Part shown: one piece after another, positions 24,557 through 35,270 of the stretch
Layout of the letters: each line of letters opens with the position of its first letter
Position numbering within the stretch: the stretch's first letter is position 1
Source of the DNA: Marisa cornuarietis
Taxonomy: Eukaryota > Mollusca > Gastropoda > Architaenioglossa > Ampullariidae
Assembly (NCBI GenBank): GCA_004794655.1
Contig: SMMW01000522.1
Span: forward strand, 2,542,001-2,606,000
Reading direction: 5' to 3'
DNA: 64,000 bases
Notes under the pieces: generated by a model
Told to the model about the DNA's origin: nothing
Seen by the model: only the letters and a program-made list of their open reading frames with translations
Databases searched by the model: none
Program-made: the position numbers and the translations under genes

Positions 24557-27118
24557 ACCAGGGCGACTTGGAGAGGTTGGGCTTGAGCTGAAATGTCCAA
24601 GTGTGTACTAGAGGCTAGAGACAGCCCCCCAGGGTGTGTGTAAAACAGCATAGTAAGGTGACTCTCCAGACCTACCAGCTGTCTGAACACAACTCACTTC
24701 AAGCACCTGCTACAGCAGCGGATGATTTACGAAAAAACATCAACAGGTCTCAGCTCTCACCACAGAAAGGATAGACAAGGTCACATTACATTTACCTTTG
24801 CATGCGATCTCTCTGGGAAAGACAACCAGGATACTGTATATTTCAAATACCATTGTTTACTCCTCCCCCCCCCACCCCGGGTTTTGATAACTACCCTCAA
24901 AAAGACGCTGGACACTGATGAGCTTTATTTATCTTTTAACCACGATTTTGCTTCACGTGCGGAAACACAAATCCCGTTCTGGTGTCAACCTCCTTCACCT
25001 CCTTGCCTCACCCACCCTCCACCTCATCCCTGTTTGCAGCAGCAGCAGCAAACACCAGCAGCAGGGTGACTGTCATATAGCAGTCTTAACCACACCGGTG
25101 GCCTCAACAAGCTCTCCAGCGCTGGATCAACAAAATTTACGCTTATTCCCTCTTTCCGGTATTAGCTCGGCTAGTGTCATCAAATAATCTAATCGTTGCT
25201 TGCTGTCCAAGGTTCGCGACTCGTGCAGGCCGCTGACAGTATATTAAAAAGCCAGCGGGGAGAAACAGTCCCGTTTGTTCCGGCGCATTACGCCCATTGT
25301 TAGACGTATCCGTCCGCCAATCCTCTGGCGACATGGCGGCACGCGCTCACCCATGCTGCTCGCGCAAACCCAGAGCGTGCGGCGCACAATGAGAGGGGGC
25401 CAGAGATCGATGGTGGCGAGGTTGTATGATGTTGTGTCTGTATTCAGGCTCGACATTGTCCACCTAATTTAAGTGTATTTTCAGAAGTTTACTCTGCGCT
25501 TAACATTAAGCAGCGCTAAGTGTTTGGACACTGAATCGCATAATAAGATACACAAAAAAAAACTACTTTCGAGGAAACAATTATCGTTATGAATACTATA
25601 AAATGGATTGTTTTAAAAAAAATTATCGACTGAAAAGATAATAACACCATTTAAAACTATATAGGCTATAAAAGACAAAAATAGCCTTGTAAAACTGAGA
25701 AAAGAAATAAGCACTGTAACGACTAAAAGAATAAAACTAAACTTAGCAAACAGAGAGCATTGTAAATACTTTACAACCGTATTCAAGAAATAAAGACACA
25801 ATACAAGAACAATAAAATTGGTTTAAAAGTAAGCGCAATGGTACTTAAAATTGTAAAAAAAAAAAGTCAAATTACTGCAGAAAGATTACAGAATCGATAA
25901 AGAAATAAAGACGCCGAAAAGAATATAAAACCGAACATTTATAAAACCTCATATACATGATGTGCGGAGTGGAGTGGTTCACAAGGATGAATCACACAAA
26001 GAATTCATTAAAATGTAGCTTTCAACCCCCCAAGTTCAACACTGAGGGTCTCGGTAACGGGAAGACATCACTTGCTTGTTACCCAGCGTCTTGTTTAATT
26101 TTTACAGCACTGAACCCAGTCTCTGCTCATTCTTTTCTGTTTTCGTTACCTTTTTATCGCCTTCTTGTGTCTCTGATGATGATTTTCTCTGTCTCTCGCG
26201 TTACCTCGGGGTTTTCTCCGACTCTCACGTTCTTCATTTTTTCACTTTACTTCGGGGTTTTCTCTGACTCTCAGGGTTGTAATAAATTTTCGTTTATTGT
26301 GCAAGACGTTCTTGGTGTCTGTGAAGAACAACGTTCAGATCTCTCATCCTCCCTTTCCCTTCAGCCCTCCCTTAATCCTCGTCACGAAACCACCCCCGCC
26401 CCCCACCTTTTGTTACCTGTCTCGTTCTGTCACTCACTAACACACGTGAACACAAATGAACACACGTGGGCGTATGCTGGAAATTGCGCGTGCATGGAGC
26501 GAGGCGGGCAAAAGAAATCAGGTTTTTAATAGACGGCGATGATGGAGGGGGACAGGAGAAGGACCGGCACTTCAAAGACAAAAGGCTTTGTGGTTGCCGC
26601 AGCACGAAGAGGCGAACCCGAGTCACAAATGAACGGCATGGAATTACTTGGGTAAGACAGGAGAAGGTCTGGTGAGGGGTGGGGGGTGGGTGGGCCTAGC
26701 CTCGTTCAGGTACAGGGTAATTTAGACCCAGCCTCCTCAGCAGTGCAATTTTCTTTCTCCGATGCACTACCTGTTTCTCGTTACAGTCTCTAATCTTTCA
26801 TGTGGAGCTGTCGTATGCGAACCTTCCTGAAGCAATGTTGTAGATGACACTTGCAAGTAATGTGTGTGGACACTGCACCAGCAAGACACACGTGACACGG
26901 TGCATGCACTGAACTGTCTCAGTTGTGACACACAGGCGGCAGGTTTGTTCACTAATTTATGTTGTACTCTCTTGCTGTATGCATGCGATGTACACGTGTC
27001 TTCCGCATCCGTCAGCTACAGAATATTTATTTAGAATAATACACCGTGTGTCTGTGGATACAAAAGAACGTGCGGATATATATTAAAATACTACATACAT
27101 AATATATATATATAAGGG
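24557..27118. other. non-coding stretch
   Basis: No gene recognised. At 25540-25950 the plus strand is strongly A-rich, with repeated AAGAAATAAAGAC words. A 190-codon frame at 25957-26529 is low-complexity and contains a twice-repeated TTCGGGGTTTTCTC segment. I do not call it a gene. Confidence 0.45.
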
Positions 27119-27122
27119 TGTG

Positions 27123-27174
<52 letters not shown>
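27119..27174. repeat. (TG)n microsatellite
   Basis: About 28 TG units with one CG interruption, followed by a short GA run. Confidence 0.96.
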
Positions 27175-27182
<8 letters not shown>

Positions 27183-29711
27183 TATTTAACGCATACAGAC
27201 AAGCTAAGTAAAAATGTAAAATGTAAACACCTTCATGAACATTTTAATGAGAAACTAAAACCTTACGGTCATGGCCTCAAAAATTGAAACCGGCTCCACT
27301 TGTTGGGGATCATTTTCAGCACATGGTTCGAAACCATTTCTCTGAGCTGATAGTGAAATAATTTCTCTTATTCTTAAAAATAGATGAATGGACAGACAGT
27401 ATGACGTTCACAAAATTCCTAATAAAAAGTTTATATAAAAATAAAGAACTTTTGTTGTTGACAAGTAACAAATTATAGCCGACACAGGTTTTGGACGACT
27501 GAAGAAAGTAAAAGCCGTTTACAACATAGCAAAAGGGAAACAAGTGGGAGGATGTCGGTGAGAGGGAGAGGGGCGAGAACGAGGGGAGCATGGACAAATC
27601 ACGGTATTTGGGTGGGGTGGGGTGGGAAAGATTTGGGAACAGCTGACACATCAGACGAAGGATGGGTGGGACAGAACACGGAGGTAGGGGGTGTGGCACA
27701 AGGCAGGAAATGGAAAGATTAGATTGGGGGGAATGGGGGTCAGACCACACGTTTGTGGGGGGCGGAGGGAAGACACATCATCATCATCATATTTACTAAA
27801 CAAGCATCATTACAAGGTCTCCGACATCTCTGGCTCAGCCAGACTGCCCAGCAGTCACACGATAAGCATGCTGTAGGAAGATCAAAAGACCTGCAATGTC
27901 TGCACATACTTCACACCTGGAATATCCACTGACCTTGAAATCCACAAAATCCATCTGCTATGTTGCTTCATCCCCAGTCTGTATCAACTGCTGCTGTTTT
28001 TTCGCAAAAATGATGGAGTCACATTTATCCCTCTTCCTCTCATCATCCCACACACACACACACACACTCAAATAAACCTAGATCTTTATATCACGTTGTA
28101 TCTATTCAACAAGACAAAATCTTACAAATAAAATAAACAGACGGAATGAAACGAGCTCATTATAATATTTGTACAGTAAAACGAAGAAGTCACGCTGCCG
28201 GGTATAGCCTGGCTGTCTGGAAATATTGAAAGGGAAAGAAAATTAGGTTTAGTACAAGAAAAAGATTTGTCAAGCTTGACCTGAAGTCACATTTTCGTTA
28301 GCTTAAACATTGACAACCTCGCAATAAAAGAAACGTGGAGGTCAATACCTGGACAGCAAGACAAAAATAGACAGTGAGCAGTCAGACGACCCGGCGCTCT
28401 ATTAGTTTCTTTCAAGCATCGCAAGGCCACTACTCCACGACAGCGATAAAATTCCCCTACTATTTCTTCGCAAACCAGACGCTGCGCCACCTGTACTTCT
28501 TCCATCAGTCCGAAAAAGACTCGCCACAGAAGAAAATTGCAGGACCTCGAAAAAGGAACCATTTGTTCCAGGATCAGGTCGGTCGGGCGCCAGTACTTTG
28601 AACACAGAAACCACTCCATTAAGGACTGCGACAAAGACTGAAACCTTATAGGTCCTACTTCAAAGATACTTGGAGTTATTGCGACATCATCCCTGGTGGA
28701 GAATATCAGCCAAGTAAATTGGCCATCCCTAGCATCCCGGGCTAGATGGAGAGCGGCAAAATTACTTCGACCCAGGTGGGTTCGCTAGGGCCTTTGATTT
28801 CGCCGACTTCAGAGATTGGCAGGTAAATGGCTCGGTGCATGTAAGTCTGAAAGAAGTCAGAAAGGTTGTGTAGACTCTCTGGTACGTCTTTGTCGATGGC
28901 TGGAAGTGAGACGATGGCCTGGATTAAGGGGAAACTGACTAATGAGGAAACACCTTGTCTCCTTATGTCACGTGACGTGATTGACCATCGGAGAAGCGAC
29001 TGCAGCTCTTTCCATTTTCTTGTAAATGTTAAAGTGTCCTTGCTGACATCGCTAAACTCGCGTGAAAAGTAACTTGTCTCTGTGATCTGTGACACTAGCA
29101 AACAAGCCTGAGCGCAAAATCAAAATGTTTGATTTCTTTCCATGAAATTAAAGTATTTCACTATATTAATTTCCGAAGTGTTGCTAGGACAAAAAATGTG
29201 ACATTTGCAGTAATCCGCAACATTGTGTTGTTAATCGTGTTCTCCACATTACATGACATTATACCATGCGGCGTGCATGGCTATAGAAGTGTGATGTGTA
29301 TCGCTCTTCCCACATTACGTGGCACTACCATCACAATATTTTAAGTGATAATCTGGCGCATTGCAAAAGCGAGCTCTTTGAAGACATGCGAACTAAGAAA
29401 AGTGCTTTAACATCTCGTTTTAGCTTTGAAATTTATTCGAACAATATACTGAGAAATGTCAGATTGCGCAAGAGATTAGCTGAGGGAAAGACAGGCTGAG
29501 CTAAAGGTCAGATAAAGGCGAGTTCTCAGTTTGAACAAAACGGTATTAAAATCCCGCCATTATCGATAAAAGACATGAAGAAGGGCATCCTGGCCTTTGT
29601 TACAATTCTGGCTTTGAAAAGCTGAAGACTGACCAGATCTGCACTGGGCCTATGTCATCAAACAAATTATTGCTTATCATAGCAAGTTTAAAACTTAAAC
29701 CATTAGAGAAA
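27175..29711. other. non-coding stretch with a possible decayed coding segment
   Basis: Two long minus-strand frames follow one another (29101-28742, then about 28752-28287), with protein-like composition but no ATG at the first frame and no recognised domain. They could be a decayed transposon or gene. A GTCACGTGAC palindrome lies near 28968. Nothing else is identifiable. Confidence 0.35.
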
Positions 29712-29984
29712 CCAGGGGCCAGCTGCACAACACGTTTCTAAACCTTAAAAACTGTTCTAAAGAAGCAAAAACTCTTCTGAGCCATTTTGATGCATTGCAC
29801 AAGAACATACAACAAATTGTACTGACAGGACGGAAAGTCAGACTTAAACAACTTTATCTTACTTAAAGCAGTTTTAGTTCTAAAAATTCTAAAATTGTGG
29901 TGTGCACTTTAAACTAATTATCTAAATAGAGTTAAAGCTTGAAAGTGTTTAAAATTAGAAATGTGTTGTGCAACTGACCCCAGG
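29712..29984. mobile_element. MITE (non-autonomous DNA transposon)
   Basis: A ~273-bp AT-rich element has terminal inverted repeats of about 30 bp. The left end reads GGGGCCAGCTGCACAACACG then TTTCTAA. The right end, reverse-complemented, reads GGGGTCAGTTGCACAACACA then TTTCTAA (24 of 27 match). It has no coding capacity. The flanks do not show an obvious target-site duplication, so the superfamily is not assigned. Confidence 0.8.
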
Positions 29985-32149
29985 AGTGCGTGTGTAGAGT
30001 AAATCCTATGTCAAGAAACTGGCTTGTTTCAAGTAAAAAGAACAAAAGAAAAGAGGAATCATACTTTCCCACAATTAAACCAAACCAGGCGCTTAAAAAT
30101 TGAATAATTAATAGTTTGAGGCTTACTAAGCAATAACTTCTCTGAAGCTGAAGTTTGACATTCCTTTAGGCTGACAAGAGGGATTTGGGAGAACATCCAT
30201 ACTAAACAAAGCACTTTAGTAGAATAATAATTTATGTTCACTGTCTTCTGTGTTATACTTGAGGAGTGTATTATGGTCACTGTCAGCTGTGAGGTACTGC
30301 TTGGCCGCTATTTTGGAGTTTACCACGGTCAAAACAAGTTCCGAGAACATGTCTGCTGTTGGTGCTTCTTACAACTTCTTAATTACTGACACGCGTTTTA
30401 ATTTACTATTTTTATAACAGCCTTCCAAAGTGATGTGAATGATGGAATCAAAGAAGTAGGTTTGACTGAAGTAAAGTCGAGTTCACACGCAGACAATTGT
30501 TTTTCAAGTGGATACAAAAGCACTGTTAGTGTACGTTAAGAACGTTCATTGCAGAAACTACATGACGAACATGGACATCGTTATAAAGAATGTTAAAAGT
30601 GATATTAATCTGGCAGTCATCGTGGAAGGAAGCACTCGCTAACACTCTCTAACACAAAGCCTTGTCTGCAGTCGTCCTCTGACAGACAGCAACAGCCAAG
30701 ACAAGACAGTAAGAGGAATAACCTTTGATCTGAACACGGACATCGCGCGAGACAGGTCTTATGGTCTTCCTCCAGCCTGAGCGTATTTTCCATGTTGATC
30801 GCTTGCTCATCTCTTCTTGGCGGTTCCCAGCATTCTGCCAGTAAGACGATAAACAAGTCCACCTGAGAGTACCGTTCACACACTACCCACTCATTCAGAT
30901 GACAGTAAACAGGTAATGCTTGTTTTACTAGACCTCAAATAGAGAAAAACACTTCCGTGACCCTGAGATGAGAAAAAAATGAAGGCCGCAAGTGAGTTAG
31001 CACGTGAAACTCGAGCTGCGAAATTTGACCTTAGTATTATCGTGCCTATCATCGTCTGTGAAGGTCTCGCTGTCGTTCTTCAAAACTTGAAGGAAGCACG
31101 CGATGATGTTTAGTTTTTGTTCTTGTATTGAGACTAGTTTTTCTGCTTTTGTACCATTTGTTGTCATACAATGCTTCAAGCCACAAGAGATTTTCTTGTG
31201 CATCCTAGGATCTTACACGTTTGCATGTCTGTCGTGAGGCGTCTCTGAGTTTGAAGAGGACTGGTATGGACTTGTGGACTAGTGGGTTTAAAATAATTGG
31301 TATGGACTTGTGGACTAGTGTTGACATGCAGACCTGTGCGGAGATGTGTCCCTGGATAGGCATTTAATATATGCACGCTGAGTTTTGTAGATTTTGTATA
31401 TTGTGTTTTCTATATCAAATGTTTTATAGATTGTTTCATGTATTGAATGACAGTGACAGCAGCTACTTTACCTCCATAATATTGCTCGTTGTGTTTAGAA
31501 CAACGCAAGCTCTGCTTGGGTCATAGCCATAGTCTTTGTACCATCATCCATGAACTGAAGGACCCAAGCCATAGTTCTTTTATTGGACTATACCCAGAGT
31601 TCGTCTGTGGAGCCGTTGCGGTACACTGTGGGGTGCACACGCTGTAGAGCCGTGACAATAACCCCTCCCACTCTAGCCCATCGTCTCCCATCCAAGTTAA
31701 CTGACTCTCAGAAAGACAGCGATTCTCTCTCTTTGTCTCCCAATTAAAAGGAATTTGTTGAGGAATGATTTCCAGACCACTGCTGAATATTTCCAGACCG
31801 CTGGTGAATATTGTACAGAACTGTGCGCCTACGATTGCACTGATGAGCGACACGTCTCTCAGGGTGGCTCAATGTAACTCCTGCTCACTGGTCACAAACA
31901 ATAGCTTCCCCATGTACACGACCCTTGCCATTGGTTTCTTTCAATTAACCATCTACACTTTAATCTTGTAGCCTGCAATTTTACCAGATAGACTTTTACC
32001 GTTGTTCCTTTTATTTCCATTAGTACAAGTTACATGGTACAAATTACGAGCATTCTCTTTTTCAGGTCGCCCTTTTTTCTTAATCTGTCGTCGCCATTAA
32101 TTCTTTCATTCATCCTTTGACTTTTAACAGTTGACGAACGGTTAGGCTG
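29985..32149. other. non-coding stretch
   Basis: No gene recognised. A 23-bp segment containing TGGTATGGACTTGTGGACTA is directly duplicated at about 31263 and 31300. A cysteine-rich minus frame (30617-30883) has no domain I recognise. Confidence 0.45.
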
Positions 32150-32400
32150 GTACATCAATATATTGTGTCAGGGAAAACAGCTGAACGGACGCAAGGTTGA
32201 GGAGATTCGCCATGTGGGTCTGTCTGGACCGGTGGTGAGCAGCTCCTGCATGGAACATCCCCGTCCAGTCCTTCATGACCGAGTTCTTCCCCAGTCCACC
32301 TCGGCGTCGACTTTCTACACAACAAGCCCAAGGTACCATGAAGGACGATCTTAGTGTCGTATCGGGCCACGTGGTCCAACATGGCTAGCCCCACGTCACT
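32150..32400 (-). mobile_element. LINE relic: C-terminal end of reverse-transcriptase ORF
   Basis: The minus strand encodes LDHVARYDTKIVLHGTLG, then after a frame change ESRRRGG and VMKDWTGM, then after another SMQELLTTGPDRPTWR. This is the order and spacing of the conserved tail of many non-LTR retrotransposon polyproteins (GHV.R.D ... RRRGR ... KEWT ... LL..A.DR..WR). At least two frameshifts and loss of the upstream RT show it is dead. It abuts a minisatellite. Confidence 0.65.
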
Positions 32401-32444
32401 GTTTCTTGGGGGCTCACGGGGTCACTCCACCTGACCCTTGTTTT

Positions 32445-33124
32445 AAACAGCTGCTTAAAACTATTTCTAAACAGTTGTTTGTGTGAGAACTCTATCTAAA
32501 CAGCTGTTTTACAAGAACTATTTCTAGACAGCTGTTTGTGTTAGAACTACTTCTAGACAGCTGTTTGTATGAGAACTGTTTCTAGACAGCTGTTTGTGTT
32601 AAAACTATTTCTAGACATCAGTTAGTGTTAAAACTATTTCTAGACAGCTGTTTGTGTTAAAACTATTTCTAGACAGCTGTTTGTGTTAAAACTATTTTTA
32701 GACAGCTGTTTGTGTTAAAACTATTTCTAGACAGCTGTTAGTGTTAAAACTATTTCTAGACAGCTGTTAGTGTTAAAACTATTTCTAGACAGCTGTTAGT
32801 GTTAAAACTATTTCTAGACAGCTGTTTCTAGACAGTTGTTTGTGTTAAAACTATTTCTAGACAGCTGTTTCTAGACAGTTGTTTGTGTTAAAACTATTTC
32901 TAGACAGCTGTTTGTGTTAAAACTATTTCTAGACAGTTGTTTGTGTTAAAACTATTTCTAGACAGCTGTTTCTAGACAGTTGTTTGTGTTAAAACTATTT
33001 CTAGACAGCTGTTTGTGTTAGAACTATATCTAAAGAGCTTTTTGTCTGAGAACTATTTCTAAACAGTTTTTGTGTGAGAATTATTCCTAAACAGGCTTTG
33101 TGTGAGAACTATTTCTAAACAGCT
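32445..33124. repeat. 29-bp minisatellite rich in CAGCTG
   Basis: About 22 units of TTCTAGACAGCTGTTTGTGT followed by TAAAACTAT. Most units hold CAGCTG, the E-box form bound by many bHLH factors, and CTAGA. In the middle, a short 14-bp insertion (TTCTAGACAGTTG type) recurs three times, marking multi-unit duplications. Edge units are diverged. Confidence 0.95.
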
Positions 33125-34031
33125 GTGCGCAGAAAATCACTTCTTGCCGATCAGGTTTTTCATTTTGTGTTTCGAGCTGCAAGTTATTTCATGGCTCAGA
33201 TAAGGTCAGTATTATTTCCTGTAATCGACCTTTGTAAAGCTGTCTCAATAGTTTCCAGTAAACTGCAGACCTCGTTCTTGTGCAGACTGCGACAGAAATA
33301 CCAGATATTATACAAAGATCCAGCCCTCGGCAACAGCAGACGTCTGTCAGACAATAACGGTGCGCAAACAACGGTCACTTGCCATGGTTCACTTCACTGG
33401 CGTTAATAATGGGACGCAGTCAGAAATAAAATTAGTCTCTTTTCTGAGGTCAAGAATCATTGCTTTTTCTTCATATCGTCGTTGGTTATAGCGGATGACG
33501 CTCTTCCAGTTGAAGCCTGTTTAACTACCACACCCGCAATAAATTTCCTCAAGTGAGGTTCTTTAAGTGCATTCTGTTTGCCTATAACCTGTGTAATTAT
33601 TTCTCGGAGAGTCGGTTTCTCTATCAATCTTGCTAGACATGACTATACCTTGTGCGTCTACACGTGTGTTACCTGACATCTGAGTGAGAGAGCGTGTGTT
33701 TGCTGGCTGGTTGAATAGGAAAGGGAAGATTCGACCCCACACGACATCAGTGCAAACTACTGTTTTAAAGACACCTCTGTGTGTGTTTTCTTTTAAGGAC
33801 ATACATTCGCGCATATATTTATTTACAGCGCGCATAAATCAAGCTCTAAAGACAATAAAGACAGAACAAGAGACAGAAAAAAAGATGTGATTACAAGAAC
33901 AGTTTTCCACAAACAGGTGACCAGCAGGGGACAGAGAGCGCACTATATCGCCTTCTTCAGAAGACACAGAGCTACTGGCAGACAGCAAGAGAATACGAGT
34001 GACAAAAATGAAGTATACCGCAGCATCACAG
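33125..34031. other. non-coding stretch
   Basis: No gene recognised. The open frames are short and have no recognisable domain. Confidence 0.45.

Positions 34032-34080
<49 letters not shown>
34032..34080. repeat. (CA)n microsatellite
   Basis: About 24 CA units. Confidence 0.97.
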
Positions 34081-34083
<3 letters not shown>

Positions 34084-34762
34084 ACAGAGGCCCTCGTACT
34101 CGCGCGCGAGGCCGGACGGCAAGAAGGCACGAGCGAAGGGAAAGAAAAAAAGCACGCGCAATATTACATCAAGGCTGAGCTGGCATCCATCAAAAAGCAG
34201 ATGAGACAGACAGGTCACTTTTTACCCAGAGTGCAAAACCACACGTATGAGTGGCAGGGACAATTTTTCCTCAACTTTTGCAGTCCACTTTGACAACAGA
34301 TTGGCAAAAACCCGCCATCTTGTGCGGGACTCGCCCGTTTCCGATACTGGGCCTCTTGAAGTTGAGAGGATGTCTCCAGATAGCCTTATCATCGCTTCGC
34401 TGTTTTTTGCTTTGTTTTACAAACCACATGCATATGCTTGTAGCTTTCGAGAGCTTGAAAAATGGCGGTGCATTTACCATCGACTAGCTCAGGACTGGAC
34501 GGCTGAGGACACAGATTTCTTGTGGGGTTTTTTGTTAAACACTACTGGTTAGTGATGGGTTTTACATGCTTTTGGTATGGTGAGGTTTTCTACCTTTGAA
34601 TCAATTTTAGTAACGTGTAGACTGTTTGTGATGCTGCACAGCTTTAACTTGCTGCTCACTTGTGTGAGTATGCGTGCAGACAAGTAGTCAAACGCAATAA
34701 ACATCTTTGATTGTGTGCTTGAGTGTGAGTGTGTGCAGCATGCAGTAAGATACGCGTGCATG

Positions 34763-34781
34763 TGGCGGTAGGTGCACAATA

Positions 34782-34820
<39 letters not shown>

Positions 34821-34868
34821 TGTTTATAAGCGTGTATGTAGCGGTAGGTGCACAATGTGTGCGCTATT

Positions 34869-34908
<40 letters not shown>
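34763..34908. repeat. compound TG/GA/TG microsatellite with duplicated flank
   Basis: The order is TG run, GA run (34797-34820), spacer, TG run (34874-34908). The segment GCGGTAGGTGCACAAT precedes each TG run, so a ~75-bp unit was duplicated and its microsatellites then diverged. Confidence 0.85.
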
Positions 34909-34909
<1 letters not shown>

Positions 34910-35238
34910 CCATGTTATACATCTGATCAAACCGAGCGCTGCTGCACGCATGGTTAGTTATGTGCCACGAAAACGATTAGGTTATAAGGCCACACTTCCT
35001 GCTCCTCTACTGCCGGGGCTCATCTGACTAGCCGTGATTACAGAACCCAGAATTATGTCTTCAAGATCTCCTGCTCCGCACAGGCGAGACGTAGGGAGGA
35101 GAGAGCGCGAGGTATGAACTGATTATTTGTCAATCTGAGAGCAGGGAGAGACAACCTCTCTCACCCACCCTCCTTCTCTCTCTCCCCTTCACACACATAC
35201 ACACACAATCACACACTCGCTCACACTCACACTCTGTT

Positions 35239-35270
<32 letters not shown>

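Noticed and set aside
25957..26529. 190-codon plus-strand frame
   Set aside because: AT/TC-rich and low-complexity, contains an internal DNA repeat, no recognisable domain.
26531..26651. Possible exon between TTTTTAATAG and GTAAGA
   Set aside because: Both splice sites are mediocre and several frames are open; not distinguishable from chance.
35056..35112. Possible first exon beginning ATGTCTTCAAGATCTCC with a GAG/GTATGA donor
   Set aside because: Only 19 codons, weak donor, no supporting signal.
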